Shown one piece after another: positions 35,038-41,770 of a DNA stretch of 64,000 bases. Origin of the DNA: CAZGXI01 sp964529715 (GTDB lineage: Bacteria > Chloroflexota > Anaerolineae > Aggregatilineales > Ch27); contig CAZGXI010000008.1 of assembly GCA_964529715.1 (NCBI GenBank), forward strand, positions 62,001-126,000. The letters run 5' to 3'. Below the pieces are notes generated by a model. That model did not search any database. It had not been told where the DNA came from and worked only from the letters and a program-made list of their open reading frames with translations. Made by a program: the position numbers and the translations under genes. The first letter of the stretch is position 1; each line of letters starts with the position of its first letter.

Positions 35038-35622
35038 ATGACGCTCTTCCCATCCCCGCCCCTTCCCCCACAAGGGGGGAAGGCAGAACAGGCATCCGCT
35101 CCCCCTCTCCCCTTGTGGGAGAGGGGAGAGGGGAGAGAGGACCACCCTACTCTGGTTGTCGGGCTGGGCAATCCCCTGCTCGGCGATGATGGTGTGGGCT
35201 GGCGCGTGGCCGAACAGGTCCGCCAACAGGCCGCGCAGGCGGGCCTACCCGTCGAGGTGGATTGCCTAGCCGTCGGCGGCCTGAGCCTGATGGAGCGCAT
35301 GGTCGGCTATCGGCAAGCGGTGGTGATCGATGCGATCACGACCGGCCAGCAGCCGCTCGGCAGCGTGCGCTGCCTCTCCTTGGACGACCTGCCCGACCGC
35401 ACTGCCGGGCACCTCGGCTCCGCCCATGACACCAGCCTGGCAACGGCGCTCCAGACGGGCCGGGCGCTCGGCGCGGCCCTGCCGGAGCAAGTGCTGATCG
35501 TGGCGGTAGAGGCGCAGCAGGTCTACGACTTTTCCGACGAACTCACCCCGCCCGTTGCGGCAGCCGTGCCCCATGCCGTTCAAGCAGTCCTGGCCATGCT
35601 GGGCCACTCAACGGAGGCATAA
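35038..35622 (+). CDS. hydrogenase maturation protease (HyaD/HycI family) with repeat-encoded N-terminus
   Basis: 194 residues from ATG 35038, two bases after the mvhA stop. Residues about 38-194 are a normal hydrogenase endopeptidase: LVVGLGNPLLGDDGVGWRV carries the first metal-binding acidic residue, VVIDAITTG the second, and a later HDTSL the His. This enzyme would remove the C-terminal tail of MvhA. Residues 1-36 (LFPSPPLPPQGGK... WERGEGRED) are not family sequence: they are the translation of a dispersed palindromic repeat at 35048-35140. The native start was probably lost or lies at the repeat boundary, and no good ribosome site precedes 35038, so coupling to mvhA translation is likely. 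Confidence 0.88.
   Translation: MTLFPSPPLPPQGGKAEQASAPPLPLWERGEGREDHPTLVVGLGNPLLGDDGVGWRVAEQVRQQAAQAGLPVEVDCLAVGGLSLMERMVGYRQAVVIDAITTGQQPLGSVRCLSLDDLPDRTAGHLGSAHDTSLATALQTGRALGAALPEQVLIVAVEAQQVYDFSDELTPPVAAAVPHAVQAVLAMLGHSTEA
35048..35140. repeat. CCCTCTCCC palindromic repeat forming the 5' end of the hydrogenase protease gene
   Basis: Two palindromes, CCTTCCCCC-aca-AGGGGGGAAGG (35061-35083) and CCCCTCTCCC...GGGAGAGGGG (35102-35126), lie one after the other and are followed by GAGAGGGGAGAGAGG. The block lies between the mvhA stop and the first conserved residue of the protease, and reads through in frame. Confidence 0.75.
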
Positions 35623-35626
35623 AAAG

Positions 35627-36094
35627 ATGGTCTCGCCCGAAATGTTACGCCGTTACCCGTTCTTTGCCCATCTAGACGGCCCCCGACTGCGGGCGCTCGC
35701 CATGCTCACCGACGAATATGTCTGCAAAAAGGGCGAAAAACTCTTCGAGGTCGGTCAACCCGCCGACGAAATGTATGTGTTGGTGCAAGGTGGCATCGAC
35801 CTGTATTATGTGGTCGCAGACCGGCAGGACCCCTCCAAGCGCAAGGAATACTTCGTCGGGGAAGTCGATCCCGGAGAACTGTTCGGCCTCTCGGCGCTGA
35901 TCGAGCCGTACCTGCACACGTCGATGACGGTCGCCAATCAGGACAGCCTGGTGCTGAAGATCGACGCGGCTCGGCTGCGCGCCCTGTGCGAGGAGGACCT
36001 GCCCTTCGCCTATACGCTGATGCGCCACGCCGCCCACACGCTGATGGACCGCCTGCAAGAGTCGCGCATTCAGCTTGCCGCTGCACGGGCGTGA
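35627..36094 (+). CDS. cyclic-nucleotide-binding domain protein without HTH
   Basis: 155 residues from ATG 35627 with GGAGG ten bases upstream. One CRP-type effector domain fills the protein: FFAHLDGPRLRALAMLTDEYVCKKGEKLFEVGQPADEMYVLVQGGIDLYYV... and a PGELFGLSALIEP region corresponding to the phosphate-binding cassette (GE-L/x-x). The Arg-Thr/Ser that contacts the phosphate in cAMP binders is not obvious (EPYLHTSMTV follows). No winged-helix DNA-binding domain is present; the protein ends after the long C-helix. As last gene of the hydrogenase operon it may sense a ligand or redox state and act through another protein. Confidence 0.85.
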   Translation: MVSPEMLRRYPFFAHLDGPRLRALAMLTDEYVCKKGEKLFEVGQPADEMYVLVQGGIDLYYVVADRQDPSKRKEYFVGEVDPGELFGLSALIEPYLHTSMTVANQDSLVLKIDAARLRALCEEDLPFAYTLMRHAAHTLMDRLQESRIQLAAARA

Positions 36095-36143
36095 ACGCCG
36101 GCCTGGGACAGGAAGTGAAGGAATCCGCCCCGGCTCTCGCCGC

Positions 36144-38141
36144 TCACGCGGTGGGAGCTACCTGGCTGGCCGGCGGCATCAGCACGCGGAAGGTGCTGCC
36201 CCGGCCTGCCTCACTCTCAACCTCAACGCTCCCGCCGTGCGCCTCAACCGTCTTCTGGACGATGGCAAGACCCAGTCCCGTTCCGCCGCTGTAGGTCATC
36301 CTGGCGTTGGACGCCCGGAAAAAGCGGTCGAAAATGCGCGGCAGGTCGGTCTGCGCAATGCCGATGCCCGTGTCCTGCACTTCCAGAACAACCCAGGTCC
36401 CCTGACGGTACGTGCGGATAAAAACGCTGCCGCCGGCAGGCGTGTAGCGCACGGCGTTTTCCAACAGATTCTGGATCACGCGGGTGAACTGGTCGCCATC
36501 GACCAGCAATAGTGGCAAATCCGCGCCCGGCTGAAACACCAGGCGCAGGTTTTTGTCGTTCGCCAGGGGTTGTTGCGTTCGCACGGCGCTCCCCGCCAGC
36601 GCATTCAGGTCGTGCAGGGCCAGATCGAACGTGATCTGGCTATCCAGGCGGATCATGTCGAACATTCCCTCGACCATGTGGTTGAGATGGGCGCTGCTCT
36701 CAGTCAGGATGTTGATCCGCTCGCGCATCATCTGCGCCACCCGTACGACCTCGTCGATCAGGTCCGGCTGAGTTACCACCGTCGGATCGGCCAGCCGCGC
36801 GATCTGCCCGACCAATTTTTCGCCCAGGCGATCCAGCACGTAGAGAAAAGTCTTTTGCGCCGTTAGCGGCGTGCGCAAGTCGTGGGAGGCATCACCGATG
36901 AAGCGCCGCAACAGTTGCACTTTCTCGCGCTCCAGCGCCAGGTCAAGCGCCTGCTGTTCCAGGCGTTTGCGCTCGGTGACGTCCACGCCGACGCCCCAGG
37001 TGGCCCAACCAGGGATCGGGAAGCGGTCGGAGATATTGGACCAAGATATCAACCGCTGCGTGCCGTCCTTACATGTGATCGGCCATTCCATGTCGCGGTA
37101 ATCATCGCCCAGACGACGCCACTCTTCCAACAGGCGCAACCGCAAAGCCCGGTCCGGGTAGAGCATCTGCACGGCCTGCGGATTGCCCACGACCTCCTCG
37201 GCGCGATAGCCGGTCACGCGCTCACATTCCCGGTTCCAGGCCGCGATCAGGTTGGCCTGAGCGTTGAAAGCGATCAACATCACCGGCATGTTCTGGACGA
37301 TCTGGCGCAGCCGCTCTTCACTTTTGCGTAATTCGATGTTCGCGGTGGCCAGTTCGACCGTGCGCTCCTGGACGCGCATTTCCAGTTCGTCGCGCATCCG
37401 GCGCAGCGATTCCTCGGCCCGCTTGCGCTCGGTGATGTCCACGCCGATGCCCCAGGTGGCCCAACCGGGGATCGGGAAGCGGTCGGCAATGTTGGACCAG
37501 GAGATGGTGCGCACACTACCGTCCTTGCAGGTAATGTCCCATTCCAGGCCGCGATAGTTGTCGCCCACCTGCTGCCACAGTTGGCGCAGATGCTCACGAT
37601 AGGCCCGATTGGGGTATAGCCGCACAGGAGCTTCGGGTCTGCCGATGATCTCGTCGGCACTGTAGCCGGTCACGCGCTCACATTCATGGTTCCAGACGAT
37701 GATGTTGACTTTGTCGGCGTCATAGGCCACCAGCATCACCGGCATGTTCTGAATGACCTGACGCAGCCGTTCTTCGCTTTGGCGCAGCGAGTCCTCCCTC
37801 TGGCTGAAATCTTCAAACACACATAGGATCAGCCTGGACGGCGATAGCTGGCAGGCCCGCACCTGGACGCTCCGCGTGGCCTCCACCAGATAGGGCGGCG
37901 TGTACTCGACGGTGAACTCCTCCAAGGTGTTCTGCGCAGGCCACCCAGACGACTGGGGAAAACCGTGCCAACCACCAAGCTCGGCCAGGGCGCGCCCTTC
38001 CACCGCCTCAGGTGAGACATAAAAAACGCGGCAAAACGCCGCATTCGCCAGCACCACGCGCAGGTCTGGCGTCAGAATCAACAGCGGCTCGTGCATGGCC
38101 TGCGCCATGCGCCTGACCACCTCGCTGAAAGCATCCTGCAT
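36144..38141 (-). CDS. PAS-domain sensor histidine kinase
   Basis: 665 residues, no membrane segment. Three PAS domains (about 10-125, 135-265, 285-405); the second and third are near copies (both contain ITCKDGS/T...ISWSNI.DRFPIPGWATWG), joined by a coiled coil. HisKA has FIGDASHDLRTPLT with the phospho-accepting His (about residue 430). HATPase_c has the N box NLLENAVRYTP, G1 DTGIGIAQ, F box DRFFRA and G2 GGTGLGLAIVQ. It phosphorylates a response regulator, but no receiver-domain gene is adjacent, so it is an orphan kinase. It converges on the hydrogenase operon, 49 bases away, which does not prove a link. Confidence 0.92.
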   Translation of the reverse strand: MQDAFSEVVRRMAQAMHEPLLILTPDLRVVLANAAFCRVFYVSPEAVEGRALAELGGWHGFPQSSGWPAQNTLEEFTVEYTPPYLVEATRSVQVRACQLSPSRLILCVFEDFSQREDSLRQSEERLRQVIQNMPVMLVAYDADKVNIIVWNHECERVTGYSADEIIGRPEAPVRLYPNRAYREHLRQLWQQVGDNYRGLEWDITCKDGSVRTISWSNIADRFPIPGWATWGIGVDITERKRAEESLRRMRDELEMRVQERTVELATANIELRKSEERLRQIVQNMPVMLIAFNAQANLIAAWNRECERVTGYRAEEVVGNPQAVQMLYPDRALRLRLLEEWRRLGDDYRDMEWPITCKDGTQRLISWSNISDRFPIPGWATWGVGVDVTERKRLEQQALDLALEREKVQLLRRFIGDASHDLRTPLTAQKTFLYVLDRLGEKLVGQIARLADPTVVTQPDLIDEVVRVAQMMRERINILTESSAHLNHMVEGMFDMIRLDSQITFDLALHDLNALAGSAVRTQQPLANDKNLRLVFQPGADLPLLLVDGDQFTRVIQNLLENAVRYTPAGGSVFIRTYRQGTWVVLEVQDTGIGIAQTDLPRIFDRFFRASNARMTYSGGTGLGLAIVQKTVEAHGGSVEVESEAGRGSTFRVLMPPASQVAPTA

Positions 38142-38210
38142 CCGATTGATCTCCCACCACGAATCTTTTTAACTATAGCCAGCCGCGCGTTTCCCTGCTA
38201 GACTATTGTG

Positions 38211-38216
38211 TATGAT
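38211..38216 (+). promoter_or_regulatory. possible -10 box of the ABC-F leader transcript
   Basis: TATGAT, preceded by TGTG, in the gap upstream of the leader ORF. No strong -35 is seen (GTTTCC at 38189-38194 is weak). If used, transcription would start near 38223 and the leader RNA would include the short ORF and terminator below. Confidence 0.35.
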
Positions 38217-38282
38217 TTACGCAACGCTGACGCAAGTCCTCTCCTTCTGCTGTATCGCGGGCGATCCGGCGCGCCGATTCAC

Positions 38283-38309
38283 ATGGTGCGCCTGCTGACC
38301 GTTCTGTAA
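38283..38309 (+). CDS. candidate leader peptide of the ABC-F gene (8 codons)
   Basis: ATG to TAA encodes MVRLLTVL. No clear ribosome site precedes it, which weakens the case, but its place 26 bases before a strong terminator and about 78 bases before an ABC-F gene is the arrangement of ribosome-controlled attenuators. Its own codons (38286-38292, GTGCGCC, and 38299-38303, CCGTT) are complementary to the 5' arm and loop of the terminator (38344-38350, GGCGCAC, and 38335-38339, AACGG), so a ribosome on the ORF would control which structure forms. An overlapping 28-codon ORF from ATG 38212 is an alternative leader. Confidence 0.45.
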   Translation: MVRLLTVL

Positions 38310-38334
38310 GACAGTCACTAATTTTCAGCAAGCC

Positions 38335-38368
38335 AACGGCTGCGGCGCACTCCCGCAGCCGTTTTTGA
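38335..38368 (+). terminator. leader terminator upstream of the ABC-F gene
   Basis: A perfect 11-bp stem (AACGGCTGCGG, 38335-38345, with CCGCAGCCGTT, 38353-38363), 7-base loop and a T-rich end (TTTTTGATT). It stands 19 bases before the ABC-F ribosome site GGAGGAA (38374-38380). A strong terminator in front of, and on the same strand as, a gene implies that transcription into the gene is conditional. Confidence 0.8.
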
Positions 38369-38386
38369 TTCTCTGGAGGAAATGCC

Positions 38387-40033
38387 ATGTATATCATTCA
38401 ACTGGATCGGGTCGCCGTCAACCATGCCGGGCGGGAGGTTTTCCGCGACCTCTCCTGGGCCATCGGGGACCGGGACCGCGTCGGGTTGGTCGGGCCGAAC
38501 GGCGCGGGCAAATCGAGCCTGCTCAGGCTGATCGTGGGCGAGATCACACCGGACGCGGGCGCGATCACGCGGATGCGCGGCATCACCGTCGGCTATCTGC
38601 CGCAGCAGGTGGACCTGCCGCCGGGCCGCACCCTGTTTGACGAAGCGGCCCTTCCACCGCCCGCTCTGGCACAGGCCGAGGCCGATCTGGCGCGCATCGA
38701 GGCGCAGCTTGCCAATCCTGCCGTATACGGCGATCCCGGCGCGCTGGGCCGCGCGCTGGAGCGGCAAGAAAAAGCCCTGGCGGTCTACGAGCAGGCGGGC
38801 GGGCCGCGTCACGCCGGGCAGGTGCGGGAACTGCTGGCGAGCTTCGGCTTCACAGCCGACGAGTTGACCCTTCCCGCCCACACGCTCAGCGGCGGGCAAA
38901 AAAAGCTCGTGCGGCTGGTCCGGTTGGCAGTGGAAAAACCGGACGTATTGCTGCTGGACGAACCGGACAATCACCTGGACCTGGACGCCAAACGCCGTCT
39001 GGAGGTCTTCATCAGGAATTATCCCGGCGCGGTGATCGTCGTTTCCCACGACCGCTATCTGTTGGACGAGACCGCCACCGCCATCGCCGAACTGGATGGC
39101 GGCAGTCTGACGCTCTATCCCGGCAACTACACCGCCTACGCGACCGAGCGCGAAATCCGTCGCCTGCGCCAGCAGCAGATGTACACCGCGCAGCAGAAGG
39201 AAATCGCACGCATCGAAGCAGCCATCGCCCGGTTCGAGCACTGGGCCTCGATTGTCGTGGACGAGCGGCATATCCGACAGGCGCGCAGCCGCCGCAAGAT
39301 GCTCGACCGCATGGAGGCCAACGGCCAGATCATCGAAAAGGTGATGGAGCGCCGCCCGATGGACCTGCAACTCAACGGTGGGCGCGGCAGCGCCAAAGCA
39401 TTGGAGATCAAGCGGCTGGGCATGGCCTTCGAGGACGATTGGCTGTTCCTGGACCTGAACCTGCTCATCCGGCACGGAGAGCGTGTGGGGCTGGTCGGGC
39501 CGAACGGCGCGGGCAAATCGGTGCTGTTCCGGCTGATCCTGGGCGAACTGGCGCCACTGGAGGGCGAGGTCAAGATCGGGCCGAGCACGCGCGTAGGCTA
39601 CTACGCCCAGGAGCACCAGACGCTCACGCCCTGGCTGAACCGCACGGCGGTAGAACTGATACGCGATGTGCGCCCCAGCAGTGAAGAAAGCGCCATCGCC
39701 GTGCTGCGCAAATTCCTGTTCAGCTACGAACAGGCCCGCCAGCCCATCGGCACCTTGAGCGGCGGGGAGCGCAGCCGCCTACAACTGGCCTGTCTGATGC
39801 TCACCGGCCCAAACCTGTTGCTGCTGGACGAGCCGACCAACAACCTGGACATCCCCTCGGCGGAGGCATTGGAACGCGCCCTGGATGACTTCGCGGGAGC
39901 GGCGCTGATCATCTCCCACGACCGCTATTTTCTGGATCGCGTGGTAGACCGGATCGTGGAGTTAGACGGCGGTACGCTGACCGTCTTTGAGGGCGGCTAT
40001 ACGGATTATCTCGCAGCGAAGGGCGGCCTGTAA
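38387..40033 (+). CDS. ABC-F family ATPase (ribosome-associated, possible antibiotic resistance type)
   Basis: 548 residues with two ABC domains and no membrane segment. Domain 1: GPNGAGKSSL, LSGGQKKLVRL, LLLDEPDNHLD. Domain 2: GPNGAGKSVLF, LSGGERSRLQL, LLLDEPTNNLD. The linker between them (about 235-325, YATEREIRRLRQQQMYTAQQKE...) is the P-site tRNA interaction motif, of moderate length and rich in Arg/Lys/Gln. ABC-F proteins bind the ribosomal E site, rescue stalled ribosomes or displace antibiotics. Whether this is a housekeeping factor or a resistance factor cannot be told from motifs, but the attenuator-like leader favours drug- or stall-responsive expression. Confidence 0.9.
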   Translation: MYIIQLDRVAVNHAGREVFRDLSWAIGDRDRVGLVGPNGAGKSSLLRLIVGEITPDAGAITRMRGITVGYLPQQVDLPPGRTLFDEAALPPPALAQAEADLARIEAQLANPAVYGDPGALGRALERQEKALAVYEQAGGPRHAGQVRELLASFGFTADELTLPAHTLSGGQKKLVRLVRLAVEKPDVLLLDEPDNHLDLDAKRRLEVFIRNYPGAVIVVSHDRYLLDETATAIAELDGGSLTLYPGNYTAYATEREIRRLRQQQMYTAQQKEIARIEAAIARFEHWASIVVDERHIRQARSRRKMLDRMEANGQIIEKVMERRPMDLQLNGGRGSAKALEIKRLGMAFEDDWLFLDLNLLIRHGERVGLVGPNGAGKSVLFRLILGELAPLEGEVKIGPSTRVGYYAQEHQTLTPWLNRTAVELIRDVRPSSEESAIAVLRKFLFSYEQARQPIGTLSGGERSRLQLACLMLTGPNLLLLDEPTNNLDIPSAEALERALDDFAGAALIISHDRYFLDRVVDRIVELDGGTLTVFEGGYTDYLAAKGGL

Positions 40034-40073
40034 CCGGTAGAGGAGCATTTCCGCTAACGGAGATCAAGGCCGG

Positions 40074-40147
40074 TTCACCGCAAAGCGCGCCAAGAACGCA
40101 AAGAATTCCTGATAACCCTTTGCGATCTTTGCATTTTTGGCGGTGAA
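40074..40147. repeat. inverted repeat (ACCGCAAAG family)
   Basis: Outer arms TTCACCGC (40074-40081) and GCGGTGAA (40140-40147), with inner CGCAAAG-type arms (about 40098-40104 and 40119-40125). The layout (accgcaaag...ctttgcg...cggtgaa) recalls the element at 26531-26653. It lies between the ABC-F stop and a convergent gene. Confidence 0.6.
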
Positions 40148-40176
40148 TATAGTTTGAAATACCCCTCTACCAGAAG

Positions 40177-40204
40177 GCAGCGTCGGCATCGAAACCGACG
40201 CTGC
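40177..40204. repeat. GTAG-type dispersed palindrome
   Basis: GCAGCGTCGG (40177-40186) pairs perfectly with CCGACGCTGC (40195-40204), loop of 8. Its arms nearly repeat those at 17202-17228. It lies 10 bases beyond the stop of the minus-strand lipoprotein gene and could protect that transcript end. Confidence 0.6.
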
Positions 40205-40213
40205 GCTGCCACT

Positions 40214-41182
40214 CTATCCACGCGCTTCCAGCGTCACCGTGCCGCCGTCCAGACGCAAATGCAGGTTCAGCGTCACGTCCGGCGACGCATTGAGCGGGCT
40301 GCGTGTATAGACGCCGCCATCCTCCTGTGTGAAGCCGTCGGCGCGCACCTGGGCGGGAGCGCCCGTCACCTCTGCACGGACATTGTCCCAGCGCGACACG
40401 ATCAGCCGCACATCGCCGGCGCCGCCCGTGAAGGTCAGGGCTAGGTCGCGCGTCCAGTCGCCGGTCAGGTCGAGCGTCGTGCTGCCGCCGGCGTTGGCGA
40501 ACGTCGCCTCGGCCAGCATGGGGAAGCTGCCGGTCAGATCGACACGCAGCACGCCGCTGGCCGTGTTGAAGATGGCCTGCGTCAGTGCGCGATAATTGCC
40601 GGAAAGGTCCACTTCTACATTGCCACCGACCGTGTTCACCGCGATGGCAGCCAGGTCCGGGTGGTTGCGAGACAGATAGACCTCGACCGGCCCGTTGACC
40701 ATCTCCACGTCCAGGCGCGTCAGGGAAAGATTCTGCGCCTGAAGATGCGCGTGGGCGTTGCCACCCCGCACGGTCAGCGCGATGGGCAGCGCATTGTTCA
40801 GGCGAACGCTCCACTCATTGCGCGTCCGGTCATCTGGCAACGTATCGTCGCTGCCCTGCCGGACGGACAGTTGCCCCTCGCCCTCGCGGACCTCGTACTC
40901 TACCCTCGGCTGCCACGCCAGGATGTTGTAGCGAAAACGAGCCTCCATCAGCGCCGCCGCGCCCCCGATTACCGCCAGGTCGCCGTTCAGGATGTCCAAC
41001 GCGATCTGAGCCGAGCGCGCCCCGCCCCGCTCAACCGTGCGGGTATCGGTTTGCAGCGGACGCGGCGTGGGCAAAGGCGTGCGCGTCGGTGCGGGCGTCA
41101 TCGTGGCGACAGGCGTCGTACAGGCTGCCAGCAGCAGCGCGATCAACAGTCCTTGTAGTACGGCCAGTCCCCTTGCATTCAT
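40214..41182 (-). CDS. lipoprotein with toast-rack / DUF4097-like beta-repeat domain
   Basis: 322 residues. A lipoprotein signal ends at LLAAC, then a Thr/Pro linker to about residue 45. The remainder is made of short regular strands with Asn/Asp-Gly turns (VNTVGGNVEVDLSGNYRALTQAIFNTASGVLRVDLTGSFPMLAEATFANAGG...), the pattern of toast-rack and DUF4097 right-handed beta-solenoid domains, often linked to envelope-stress sensing (LiaF/PspC context). No PspC or LiaF gene is adjacent. Function unknown beyond an exported adhesive or sensing role. Confidence 0.75.
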   Translation of the reverse strand: MNARGLAVLQGLLIALLLAACTTPVATMTPAPTRTPLPTPRPLQTDTRTVERGGARSAQIALDILNGDLAVIGGAAALMEARFRYNILAWQPRVEYEVREGEGQLSVRQGSDDTLPDDRTRNEWSVRLNNALPIALTVRGGNAHAHLQAQNLSLTRLDVEMVNGPVEVYLSRNHPDLAAIAVNTVGGNVEVDLSGNYRALTQAIFNTASGVLRVDLTGSFPMLAEATFANAGGSTTLDLTGDWTRDLALTFTGGAGDVRLIVSRWDNVRAEVTGAPAQVRADGFTQEDGGVYTRSPLNASPDVTLNLHLRLDGGTVTLEARG

Positions 41183-41215
41183 GTCGTCCCCCCGCTTTTC
41201 CCCTGGATTTCGGCT

Positions 41216-41608
41216 TCAGCGGTTGCGGCGGCGTTCGCGCTCGTTGTCTTTGTCGTCGCGCAGGCCCAACACACTTTCCAGCACAACGCCGACGATGCCC
41301 ATAACGATGCCACCCAGGATGGCCCAGCCGAAGTTGTCGATCAACAGGCGGTTTGGCAGCAGTGCCGCCGTAAGCTGGAGCATCAGGCCGTTGATCACTA
41401 GCAAGAACAGCCCCAACGACAGGATGATCAGTGGGCAGGTCAACAGCTTGACTACCGGCTTGACCAGGGCGCTGAGGATGCCGAAGACCAGCGCGATCAC
41501 CGCTACCGTGCCCAGGTCATCGTTGACGATCTCGATGCCCGGCAGCAGCCAGGCGACGACGGCAATGGCGATCCCGTAAACAACCCACCGCAGAATAAGG
41601 TTACGCAT
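41216..41608 (-). CDS. phage holin family 4 / YvlD-like membrane protein
   Basis: 130 residues from ATG 41606-41608. Four hydrophobic helices occupy about residues 5-115: LILRWVVYGIAIAVVAWLLPGIEI, VIALVFGILSALVKPVVKLL, PLIILSLGLFLLVINGLMLQL and a last one around GWAILGGIVMGIVGVVLESVLG. This matches the YvlD/Mycobact_4-TM family, misnamed phage holin because of shape only; no phage genes are near. The end is charged (DDKDNERERRRNR). The usual role is unknown; YvlD-like proteins are envelope-stress linked in some bacteria. It follows the toast-rack lipoprotein on the same strand, which is a common pairing. Confidence 0.8.
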   Translation of the reverse strand: MRNLILRWVVYGIAIAVVAWLLPGIEIVNDDLGTVAVIALVFGILSALVKPVVKLLTCPLIILSLGLFLLVINGLMLQLTAALLPNRLLIDNFGWAILGGIVMGIVGVVLESVLGLRDDKDNERERRRNR

Positions 41609-41770
41609 GGAAAGGCTCCATTCCAAATTTATCTTTACCCGGTAAATTATACGCGATCCGGTCCGAATCGTTTCGTGGTACCCCTGCGCTCCCGGCCAAT
41701 CGAAAGACGGCGGTTTTCAGGATAATATCATCGCCGCATTGGGATCGCTTCTGGCGAAGGAAACAACAGC

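Noticed and set aside
36144..38141. Histidine kinase as regulator of the adjacent hydrogenase operon
   Set aside because: It converges on the operon, has no receiver partner nearby and no sensor for H2 or redox is visible; the link is unsupported.
41216..41608. Phage holin reading of the YvlD-like gene as sign of a prophage
   Set aside because: Holin in the name comes from shape only; no other phage gene is near, so it is a normal membrane protein.
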